From positions 1 through 64,000 of the forward strand of contig LUVW01000015.1 in assembly GCA_001661515.1 (NCBI GenBank): a stretch of 64,000 nt of DNA, written 5' to 3'. A program made the translations under genes and the position numbers. The stretch comes from Capniomyces stellatus (taxonomy: Eukaryota > Kickxellomycota > Harpellomycetes > Harpellales > Legeriomycetaceae). Within the stretch, counting starts at the first letter, position 1, and each line of letters opens with the position of its first letter. Positions 55,101 through 64,000 of this stretch are shown one piece after another. The notes below the pieces were generated by a model. The model made no database searches and was not told the origin of the DNA. It saw only the letters and a list, made by a program, of their open reading frames with translations.

Positions 55101-56442
55101 TGTTATCCCATTCCTGACCGAGTCCTACTCTGCGTCACGTGACCCGCCAGAGAAGTCAATTCCAATGTGCACGCTGCACAACTTCCCCAATGCCATTGAA
55201 CACACGATCCAGTGGGCACGTGATAAGTTTGAAGGAATGTTTGTCAACCCTGCGCAGAACGTCAATGCCTACTTGTCTCAGCCAGGATACGCAGAAAACG
55301 TCATGACACACCAAGGCGAGGCTGTCCAGCGCGAGACCTTTGAGGGCATCAAGGCCAGCCTGGGACCAAACAAGCCGCAGTCCTTTGAAGACTGTATTGT
55401 GTGGGCCAGGAACCGCTTTGACGACATGTATGACCATACCATCCAGCAGCTGCTTTTCAACTTCCCGCGCGACTCCTTCACCTCCTCCGGCCAGCCCTTC
55501 TGGTCGCCCCCCAAACGTGCCCCTTCTCCAATAGCCTTCCACCCCGACGATCCCCGCCAGATCGACTTTATCCTGGCCGCTGCCAACCTCCACGCCTTCA
55601 ACTATGGGCTCAAGGGTTCCCGAGACATCGACCATGTTCATAAGATTGCCTCCCAGGTACAAACCGCGCCTTTTGTCCCTAGATCTGGCGTCGTAATCAA
55701 AGTCAATGACACCGACCCTGAGGACTCCAACGCCAACTCCAGCGCCGAGTTTGATATCGACGCTCTTGTCTCCAGCCTCCCTAACCCCTCGCTGTTTGAC
55801 AGCTTCCGCATGGCCCCATCCGACTTTGAGAAGGACGACGACTCAAACTTCCACATCGACTTCATCACCGCTGCCTCCAACCTGCGTGCCTCCAACTACG
55901 AAATCAACCCCGCTGACCGATTCCACACCAAACAGATTGCTGGTAAAATCATCCCCGCCATTGCAACCACCACCGGCGTTGTTTCTGGTCTTGTTTGCCT
56001 TGAGCTCTACAAGCTTCTTGACCCATCCCACAAAATCGAAGACTACAAAAACGGTTTTGTCAACCTTGCTCTTCCCTTCTTTGCCTTCTCCGAGCCAATT
56101 GCCCCAGAGTCCCGCAAGTTTGGCGACAAGCTGGTTTCTGACTGGGATGCCATCTTTATTGAACACGATCTCACTTTGGTCGAGCTTATTGATTACTTTA
56201 CTACCAACCATTCTCTCGAGGTTTCCATGATTACTTCCGGAACTACCATGCTGTTTTCTCCCTTCTTGTCTAAAAAGAAGTCTGACGAACGCAAGTCAAT
56301 GAAGATTTCTGAACTTGTTCCTCTTATTTCCAAGAAGAACATTCCTGACCATGTCAAATACGTCACTCTTGTTGCTTGCTGTAGCAATGACGAAGATGAA
56401 GACATTGATGTGCCTGAAATCAGAGTCAATATCCGTTCCTAA
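52194..56442 (+). CDS. UBA1: ubiquitin-activating enzyme E1 (Uba1)
   Basis: Eleven exons (52194..52261, 52441..52526, 52687..52769, 52939..53073, 53189..53295, 53431..53521, 53598..53730, 53827..53924, 54034..54240, 54321..54530, 54607..56442) give 1017 aa, against 1024 in yeast. Markers are LYSRQLYVLG at the start of the inactive adenylation half, [32 protein letters not shown] and [17 protein letters not shown]. The active adenylation half has [13 protein letters not shown] (about 433) and [17 protein letters not shown]. The catalytic Cys594 sits in [20 protein letters not shown]. The C-terminal ubiquitin-fold domain is complete. The enzyme adenylates ubiquitin and passes it to E2s. All ten introns lie in the first 40% of the coding sequence. 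The acceptor of intron 10 is inside an AATAAATA microsatellite (about 54562-54606). Confidence 0.97.
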
Positions 56443-56530
56443 CTACTTTTACCCTTCACTTTTTTTTTAGTTATTACTTTTTAACCATTACTTTTTTATT
56501 ATTATTTCTATTCAAAGTATATTAGCTACC

Positions 56531-56562
<32 letters not shown>

Positions 56563-56727
56563 NNNTTTTTGTTTTTTTTTTTAAAGAAAAAAATAATAAT
56601 AATACATGAATAAATAATGTTTTGTTGGTGCTGGAATGTTTCCTATTATCGGGTTTTGGTTTTGATTTTAGTTTTAGTTTTAGTTTTAGTTTTGGTTTTA
56701 GTTTTGGTTTTGGTTTATATTTAGTTT
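56443..56727. other. convergent 3' region with assembly gap and GGTTTT/AGTTTT repeats
   Basis: Lies between the UBA1 and MATE 1 stop codons. A T homopolymer of more than 30 bases is interrupted by three N at 56563-56565, so its true length is unknown. At about 56650-56712 there are some ten 6-bp units alternating GGTTTT and AGTTTT. No gene is seen. Confidence 0.8.
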
Positions 56728-59023
56728 TTAGCCTTGTGATATCCTGACTTGACAGTCCTCGACCTGTTTATCCCAATCGGTGTTATACAAATAATATGCT
56801 TCAATTGCTGATGTGAAAAAGTGTCCCAGTATCAGTCCAACCCACAGCCCTTTTAGGCCCCAGTCCATGAAAAACGCGAATACCCCCCCAATAGGAATGG
56901 CGAGGCAGTAGAACGAAACTAATTTTATTTTAGCAGCCAAAGTTTGTCGTCCTTGTCCTCTAAGTAACCCAGTAAACAAAACAACAAAGATTTCAAACAT
57001 GATGGTGATGGCTAGGTAAGGGCCAAGAGTGATGATGATTGATAGCAGTTTTGCGTCTTTTGTGAAAAATAGGGCCCACCATTTGGGGTAAATGAACAGG
57101 AACGCTGTTGCAACGACGGAAATGAAGACGTAGATGATGGCTGAGGCTTTGAATATGGCTTTTGAGAGAAGCGGCAGTCCGGACCCAAGCGAGTTTCCTA
57201 GTCGATTTGTAGCGATTACAGCAAAGCAGGCAACAAGAACAATAATTAGTCTGGAAACAGAGTTAAGGACAGACTGTACGCTTAGCGCAGAGTGTTCAAA
57301 GAAAGTTGCGCTGATTGAAATGAGCTCGTTGGTTCCAACAGTAGCAAGCATAGAGAATGTACCAGGAACAGCAAGTTTGAAAATCTGAGACCAACCAAAA
57401 AACATGTCGTGGGTCCACCCAGTCCACCCAAGTTCAACGTCGAGAAATTTGATGTAAAGAATCAGCAATGCCAGCATTACAAAGTTTCCAGCGGCCATAG
57501 CGAGCGGAACGCCAACAAACCCGATTGAGGTTGAAGAGTTCCAGACCAAGTAGTGCATCGAGGCGATTGTAGCCACAGTTCCAGCAACGTTCACAAACGG
57601 AATCGGCTTAACAACACCCTGTGCGTACAGAAACTGTCGTGCAAACGAGCACATTCCAATCAGATAAAACGTCGGTATATAGTACACCAGGTACTGGCTC
57701 GCGAAATACGCAATCTTTTGGTCTACTATAAACTTTCCCAACCAAAACGGCGATGTCGACCAAATTAAAAACGTCACTACCGATGTCATAGTAAATATCG
57801 CTATCGCTCGCTGCAAGTACACTTCTGACCTCACCGTATTCGCCTTTCCTGTGTGCGCCTGGCTACACAACGTTTCTAACGCTCCTACTATCCCCACCAA
57901 TGCTGGAAATCCCAAAAACACAATAAATATGTGCGCTAGTCCATACCCACCAAGCTCTACTTGTCCATGTTATTTTTAATATCAACCAGTATTAGTATTA
58001 GCATTGATACTGGCTTTATGCTTTAATATATTTTAATTTATTCATTTATTCTTTTTGATTTTTTTTAATTTTCATTATTATTTTTTTTGTGTTTGGAATG
58101 TAGACTTCCTAAGCCGAGTCGACATTTAATACACAGTTGGTTCGTTCGTTACCTTTTCTACCCAAGTTTCCTATTGTCGAAGTTTCAGCAAACACCATAA
58201 TTGACTGGCAGACCCCGCCTACCATCAACGGCATGGTTTTGGTAACAATAGTCAGTATTTCGCCTGCAACCGAGTATTTGCCACAAGGCTGCTCAAACCT
58301 CACATCAACATGGCTATCCAAGTGTTCTTCGTTTGGACACCTGTTGACGTTTATGATTTTTATGTTTTTTGCCGAATAATCTGCATCCGGTCTTGCCAGT
58401 CCCTTGATCAACCCGCCTTTTACAGCATTGAAATCGACTTTGTTTCTGTAGTCGAACCCCGATACCGCCATAGTATTTGACTGGTGCTTCATCTGGCGCG
58501 GCGTTATTATGTTGCTGTTACTCCGTAACAGCTTGGACCTTTCGTTTGCAACCGTTATTCCGTGGCCAAACTTTTCAACATTGTTAAAGTTCTTTGTGTA
58601 CACCATTTCGTCGGTAAAACTCTGTCTGTTCACATCCCTGCTTCTGGACTTTCTAGCACTACCAATCAGACCCTGCCCAGTTTCTTCACCATTTTCCTCG
58701 CATGGTTCAACCATAAACTTTGGCCTTGCCTTTGTATGCGAATTTGAGCTCTTGGCTCTTTTAAGGAATATTGGCTCATTAATATGTTTTAAATAGTCAT
58801 TACCGTCTTCATTCAACCCCACTTCATCCGTGTGTCCACTCAGCCGCTCGTTTATTTCCAATATTATATTCTGTTTTTGTGCATCCCCTCTCTCACCTTC
58901 CAAAATCCTTCTGATATATCCATTTCCACTCTTCGTATCTATATCCGCTGAAGAAATAGCTTCCTTATCGAAAATCTCTTCGCCAACCAGCGTCTCTTGA
59001 CTCGATTGCTTCTTATGCCTCAT
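56728..59023 (-). CDS. MATE-family multidrug/metabolite efflux transporter 1
   Basis: Two exons, 59023..58153 and 57956..56728, give 699 aa. The donor GTAACG and acceptor AGTAG split a Glu codon (GRK-ELGG). The first about 250 residues are a hydrophilic, Ser/Asn/Lys-rich cytosolic extension. Membrane helix 1 (TMPLMVGGVCQSIMVFAETS) crosses the end of exon 1. Exon 2 carries eleven more helices with the MATE signatures GALETLCSQAHTGK, GIPL-like VGVPLAMAAGN, VGTNELISISATFF, RLGNSLGSG, GLLRGQGRQ and GLKGLWVGLILGH. MATE proteins export organic cations and other toxic compounds using H+ or Na+. The substrate is unknown here. It is 44% of a tandem pair with the gene at 61015-62976 in layout terms: same strand, same intron site, and equal exon 2 length (1229 nt). 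Confidence 0.93.
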
Positions 59024-61014
59024 TATGGCTACCCAAAATAAATAAACAGTAAAATCAAACTACCCAAAATAATACAAACAAAAAAAAAAAGGAACAAAAG
59101 GAAGAGTAAAGGGAATATGAAAAAATAAAAATAAAAGAAAGAATAGGTCCTCAAAGTTACAAACTAATGTAACTCGAGAAAAAAAAGGAAAAAAAAAAGT
59201 CTGTTACGAAATTATCACTCCCCCGCCATATGGTTTATATGCGTATAACCCTTTCTTTGTTCGTGTTGCTTTATAAGCTGTTGGTGTATCTCTATGCTAT
59301 GTTCGTTATCGTATACTTGCTATCTACGTATATAAATCTATATATAGTCGTTTGCTTGGTGCAAAGTGCTGGGAGGAAGGGGAGTAAGTATGAAGGTCCA
59401 AAAGCCAAGTGTATAAATAGTGGATATCTTATGACTGATGTAGCTCTAATGTCTAAAAATCTTCAATTCAAATATAATTATGTATTATTATCTATATTAC
59501 TTGAAATGCACATTGTGATGTTAAAGCAAAAGTATTGATATTGAAATTTACCTTTATTTATATTTGACCCAGTTTTCGTATACGCTCGTGTGTTATTTAT
59601 CTTGAACTCAGGCTCTAAATCTAATCAAGGCTATACATTGTAATAGTTAAGTTGATGATTTATTTAAGCTATATTAATTCATGTCATTCTAGACTTGGAT
59701 ATTTACAGTTTTTTTTAATAATTTGGTATATTGCTTAGATTCTATTTCAAAACATTTCTTTGAAAAATATGTATAGCAATATCAAATAGTTTAGATTAGA
59801 TCTCATCCACATTGATGCAATTAAAACAGGATAATACGCTTTCTACTCTGTTTTCTCTTATTCAGTATTTTCTCTCTCAATATAAAGCCTCAATTATCAA
59901 CAGCCAATTTGCTGTATTTCAACATTTTCGATAACCATAGGCCTTAAACTAGAATCAGTTAGTTGCATTAAATCTTGTATATCAAAATCAGTTTTTCAGT
60001 TCAAGCATTTTACATCCACCAAATTGCCTTTTTCTGGTGATTTTATTTCCCATCACCAAATATTATTCACTATCAATGTTTCCGTCTTTTGCACAGAACT
60101 AGATTCTAATTAGATTTTACAATAGCAAGTGTTTACTTTTGTATATCTTCGAGTTGTCTGACTACTGTAATACCACATAACTATATCTCATCAAAGCTTC
60201 AATTTTTTTACAAAATAAAAAAAAGTCAAAGACTAAATATGCTATTCCAAATACCCATGTTTTTTTGTTTTTTTTTTACAAACAGAGAAACTCAAAACCA
60301 AGAATCTTTCTTAGAACCAATTCTCGCCAAATTTTTGATCATGTTTCAAAACATTTCGAATTAATTTATTTGGGAGCCAATACATTGGAATGAAAAATCA
60401 GGCCTAGGCTTTCAAATGAGTCCAAACCGAGATGCGAACTTGGACAAAATCCAAAAAAAAAAAATAGAAAAAAGTGTGAAAAAATCAGGTTATGACGGAA
60501 TTAAAGTTTAAGCAATTATGCCTTAATAACCACAAGCTCTCGTACTTTTCAAAAGTCAAAACTGGAACTTGAATTACATTGAGGTTCCGAGCTATACTCA
60601 CACCCAGAAATGTAGATCCAAAAAAAAAAAAAAAAAAAAAAAAAAAAACATAAAAAAAAACAATATAAGAAAAAAGTAAAATGAAAAATAGAAAGAAAAA
60701 AAAAGATAGATGACGAGTAATGCAAAAGTAACAAACTAGTATAATGTTTGGCCAATAGTCCAATTTTAAAACGGGTCCAGTACACTAACGAACAATCCAA
60801 ATTAAGAGCAAAGGTTAACTATGTGCCTATATCAAGTTTACTTCACTCGGGAGATATTGAGTAAAGAGCAGAGTAGTTGGGCCACAAAAAAAAAGATATA
60901 AAAAGAAAAGTAGAGTGATAGTGTTTACAGGCAATACCAAAAGAGTAGAACAAAAACAAAAATAAAAACAAAGATTGACAATAAGTAGAATTAGGCAAGG
61001 AATAGCGTGTTATT
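59024..61014. other. intergenic region between the two MATE genes
   Basis: About 2 kb, AT-rich. It includes an A run of about 30 bases (60619-60648), an A/G-rich block at 60650-60720, and plus-strand hydrophobic chance frames (for example 59230-59538). The MATE 1 promoter should lie within 59.0-59.3 kb. No retroelement tail or further gene is seen. Confidence 0.5.
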
Positions 61015-62976
61015 TCAGGATCTGGCTAATCGTTTTCTGCAGTCATCAACTTGCTTTGACCAGTCTGTGCTGAGAAGGAACAAAAACTCGGTGAAGGAAG
61101 TCAAAAAGTGGCCTGAAATGAGACCAACCCACAACCCTTTTAGACCGAATTCAAAGTAGAAACCAAAGAGTAGCCCAACAGGGATTCCAACCATGTAGAA
61201 AGCCACGAATTTGACCTTGGCTACGAGAACTTGGCGGCCTTGGCCTCGAAGAAGACCGGTGAACAGAACAACAAATATTTCAAAGGTGAGAGTTAGCGAG
61301 ATAAAGGGAGCCATGCTTACTAGCAGAGCAATCAGGTCCTCGTCTTTGCTGTAGAATCTGCTCCATATGTTGGACTTTGCATAGACAAGGTACATCACAG
61401 TGGCTGAAATCGACAAGAAGATAAAACTAGAGGCTTCAAAAATCTGTTTAGCGTGTTTTTTGGAGCCAGCGCCCAGTGAGTTGCCCAGTCTGTTGGTAGA
61501 CACTGATGCAAACCCAGCTATGTACAGAACCGTTAGGCGGGTAATAGAGTTAAGAACAGCCTGGGCTGCCAACGCCGAGTTGTCCAGGTATGCGCAAGCA
61601 ACCGATATGAGTTCATTTGTCCCAACAGTTGCTAGTATGACAAACATGCCTGGAATACCCAAATTGATTATTTCTTCCCACCCATACAGAGCTTCAAACG
61701 ACCAGCCAGTCCAATTCAACGAGGTGTTTATGTACTTGATGTATACTAGGTTGAGCAGGTACATGATCAGGTTTGCTATACCCTGAGCCAAAGGCGCGCC
61801 AATAAAACCAATCGAAGTTCTCTTATCCCACACCAGATAGTTGATCGAAACAAACATGCTGGCAGCACCAATAGCATTGATTATTGGAATAGGCTTAAAT
61901 ATACCCTTGGAGTACAAAAACAGCCTAGAATACGACAGCAGCCCCAGCAAGTAGAATGCTGGCGCGTAGAATACGAGGTACTTGAACGCAAGCTCAATAA
62001 TCACATTGTCCTTGGAAAAATAGACCAAGTAGTGACGCGACATCAGCCACAAAAAGAACACTACGGCCATGCAAAACGTGTACAACGTGCAGCCTCTGTG
62101 CAGATACAGTGCTGATTTGGTCGAGTTTCTTAGCCCGGTATGAGCTTGGCTACATAGCGTCTCTAATGCACCTCCTATCCCAAACAGGATTGGATATCCC
62201 AAGAACACAATAAATACATGCGCAAGAGCGTACCCGGCAAGTTCTAACAATAGCCAAACAGATCAAAAAAAAAATCAAAAACATATAGTGGTAAAATAAT
62301 CAGTTTAGCGTTTAGGTTATAAAAATATACATTTGTGTCATTAATCCTGTTTTATCCAACTCTCAACCCCATTTTTGCCCCCCCTCTACCTCTCAATTTC
62401 GTACAGGATCAACAGATAAACCAAAAAAATCGCATAGACATTGCTTTGCATTTAAACGTAAAAGTAGTTTTATGTGTGTTAAACAGTACCGTTTTTGCCT
62501 AGATTTCCTAATGTGTAAATTTCAAGAAACACCATTGTTGATTGCGACAAATTGCCAAACATCAAAGGAATCGTTTTGATAAATATCGTGTACATTTCCT
62601 TCAACACAGATTTCCCCTCTTTGTACAGTGGATCCACCAAGCCCCCGTCTACATTAGACACAATCGAAGAATTGTTTGCAATCGCATCGCTATCCACAGA
62701 TATCTCATCTTCATCACGGCCATAATTATTATATCTGCTTGAAAGCAGTCTCTCTTGTTCTGAATTCGGTCTGTAATTTCCTGCCTGGTGAATTTGAACT
62801 CCAGCACTACTAGATCTGTTTGGGGTTTTGTCTAGATCTGGATACGGCGCCATTGTTGACTGGACTATGTTTTCTGAATACAAAGCATCCGCATCGTCTT
62901 TATTCGCTGTTTTGTTGGTGTCAACAGAACTGGTTGAAGAAAGGCTGGCTGTACTCTTGCCCAAACCGTTGCGCAT
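61015..62976 (-). CDS. MATE-family multidrug/metabolite efflux transporter 2
   Basis: Two exons, 62976..62490 and 62243..61015, give 571 aa. The donor GTACTG and acceptor TTAG split a Glu codon (GKN-ELAG), the same site as in MATE 1. The cytosolic N-terminus is about 120 residues, shorter than in MATE 1. Signatures include GNLSQSTMVFLEIYTLGNLG, ETLCSQAHTG, GAPLAQGIANL, VGTNELISVACAYL, RLGNSLGAG, GLLRGQGRQ and GLKGLWVGLISGH. Exon 2 is 1229 nt in both paralogues. An upstream Asn/Ser-rich open stretch (about 63268-63050) with a GTAACA donor and a CTTCAG acceptor would splice in frame, but it lacks an ATG, so 62976 is preferred. Confidence 0.92.
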
Positions 62977-63898
62977 ATTAAATACTGAAGGTAGTGTGTT
63001 ATGCGTGTTGGTGTGCTGTGTCGATCAATTTCCCTAATTTATTGTTACCTCTTTTATTATCAATTTTGATATTGCTGTTACTGCTGTTACTATCACTGCT
63101 GCTGTTACCGTTATTCTTTATGTAATTGGGACGTCTAAACTCTGCTAAATTTTCAAGCAAAGCTAAAGCCTGCCTATTTATTTCCAATTTTTTTGAGTCT
63201 GCTTTTGGCTGATTGAAGAAAAAATAAACTCCTATTTTTAATAACCGTGTCAAATTTTTTGAAATCAATTTTATATTTGTGGTGTTTTAAGTTGGGGTAA
63301 AGAATGATATTTTTGGTTTGAAACTAGCTCAACAATTACTATTCTTTTTGAGGTTTATTTATTCAAGGCCAATTAACTGTATAAATCGCTATTTCCCAGC
63401 ACAATTTTAATTGCTGAGCTATTTTACTTTCGAGTTCCCCTTTTATTCAATCTGCAAGAGTTGGAAGGATGAGGAAGAGGAAGAATGATGCTGTTTTAAA
63501 TACAGTTAGTTTACATTTGTATAAGGCTGTAAATGCGTGTCACATCCGCTGGGGGGTTTCCTCCTAGTATAAATGTTATATGGATATAAAGCGATACATT
63601 CACTGACTCACCAAGGTCAATGTGGCTTGCCTTGGTATTAGCAAGCTGAAAGTCGCAGTCCAGTATATATGCCTATGTATTATGTCTGGTTCAGCTATTT
63701 ATTATTTAAAAGTTTGACAAAGGTGAAACATGTTTTCAATGTCCTTTAAATAGTTGGATTTTGTCAATGTGACTAGTAATCAACCAATTTTACAACGATT
63801 TAAATGATCATCGATCTACCAGCCATTGGCATTTAATACGATCAATTTATTTTTTCCATCCATGTCTTTACATGTACATTAATGTCTAGTCATTTTGC
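62977..63898. other. upstream region of MATE 2
   Basis: AT-rich, with an Asn/Ser-coding microsatellite-like stretch on the minus strand (GTTACTGCTGTTACTATCAC region, about 63074-63110) that may be transcribed 5' leader or an alternative first exon of MATE 2. No other gene is visible. Confidence 0.5.
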
Positions 63899-63976
63899 TT
63901 TTAGTCACTGGAATTTTAGTTTGATTTTAGTCAATGGAATTTTAGTTTGCTTTTAGCTACTGTGACTTTAGTTTGC
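63899..63976 (+). repeat. three 26-bp tandem repeats
   Basis: Units 63899-63924, 63925-63950 and 63951-63976 follow the pattern TTTTAG-TCAMTGGAA-TTTTAG-TTTGM. Units 1 and 2 differ at two positions and unit 3 is more diverged. A partial fourth unit (TTTTACC) follows. It is non-coding and its function is unknown. Confidence 0.85.
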
Positions 63977-64000
63977 TTTTACCTTTGTTCAAGACAGGGA

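Noticed and set aside
55156..56211. Several 100-170 aa frames on both strands inside UBA1 exon 11
   Set aside because: The strong codon bias of the real frame (C-ending codons) removes stops in other frames. No domain fits.
56650..56712. Interstitial telomere
   Set aside because: Units alternate irregularly between GGTTTT and AGTTTT, and the site lies between two ordinary convergent genes with no sign of a chromosome end.
59230..59538. 102-aa plus-strand frame with a hydrophobic start
   Set aside because: Composition matches random AT-rich DNA and no family is recognised.
62999..63268. Upstream first exon of MATE 2 coding an Asn/Ser-rich segment
   Set aside because: It would splice in frame (GTAACA donor, CTTCAG acceptor) but contains no ATG before an upstream stop. 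The ATG at 62976 matches the MATE 1 start (both begin Met-Arg).

Overview
The window is nuclear DNA of a fungus with AT-rich intergenic DNA. The evidence is many short spliceosomal introns (GTAAGT/GTATGT donors, TAG acceptors, one TACTAAC branch site), a chitin synthase, a fungal nicotinate/allantoate-type permease, SLM-type BAR/PH proteins, and genes that budding yeast lacks (dynein light intermediate chain, an SPF30 Tudor protein). Divergence, base composition and LINE-like retroelement debris suggest an early-diverging 'zygomycete-type' lineage, perhaps Kickxellomycotina/Harpellales. That placement is an inference. All exon joins below were read by hand from splice signals, frame and family motifs.

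Layout. 1-1000: 3' fragments of a non-LTR retroelement. 1005-3618: SLM-like BAR/PH protein 1 (minus). 3.6-6.5 kb: mostly non-coding, with one candidate small gene and an open frame directly after the VMA5 stop. 6462-9077: VMA5 (minus, 10 exons). 9951-12524: SLM-like 2 (minus). 13601-16096: a cystathionine beta-synthase homologue with changed active-site loops (plus, 7 exons). 16511-18066: NAF1 (minus). 18646-18718: tRNA-Arg(ACG). 19925-23228: dynein light intermediate chain (plus, 7 exons). 23632-26292: SLM-like 3 (minus). 27.7-28.2 kb: second retroelement copy. 28457-30016: MFS permease (minus). 30-36.5 kb: gene desert with two retroelement tails. 36567-37824: membrane RING-H2 protein. 38497-39937: RNA polymerase III subunit RPC37/RPC5. 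40407-43787: chitin synthase (minus). 45665-45736: initiator tRNA-Met (minus). 46591-47430: SPF30. 48470-51249: SUV3 mitochondrial helicase. 52194-56442: UBA1 ubiquitin E1. 56728-59023 and 61015-62976: two MATE transporters in tandem. 63.9 kb: a 26-bp tandem repeat.

Most genes are unrelated housekeeping genes and form no operon-like pathway. The two patterns that stand out are the three divergent SLM-like BAR/PH genes on one strand within 25 kb, and the tandem MATE pair sharing one intron position. The most unusual single gene is the CBS homologue: it keeps the PLP-lysine motif and the regulatory CBS-domain pair but has lost the phosphate-binding glycine loop and several substrate-binding residues.
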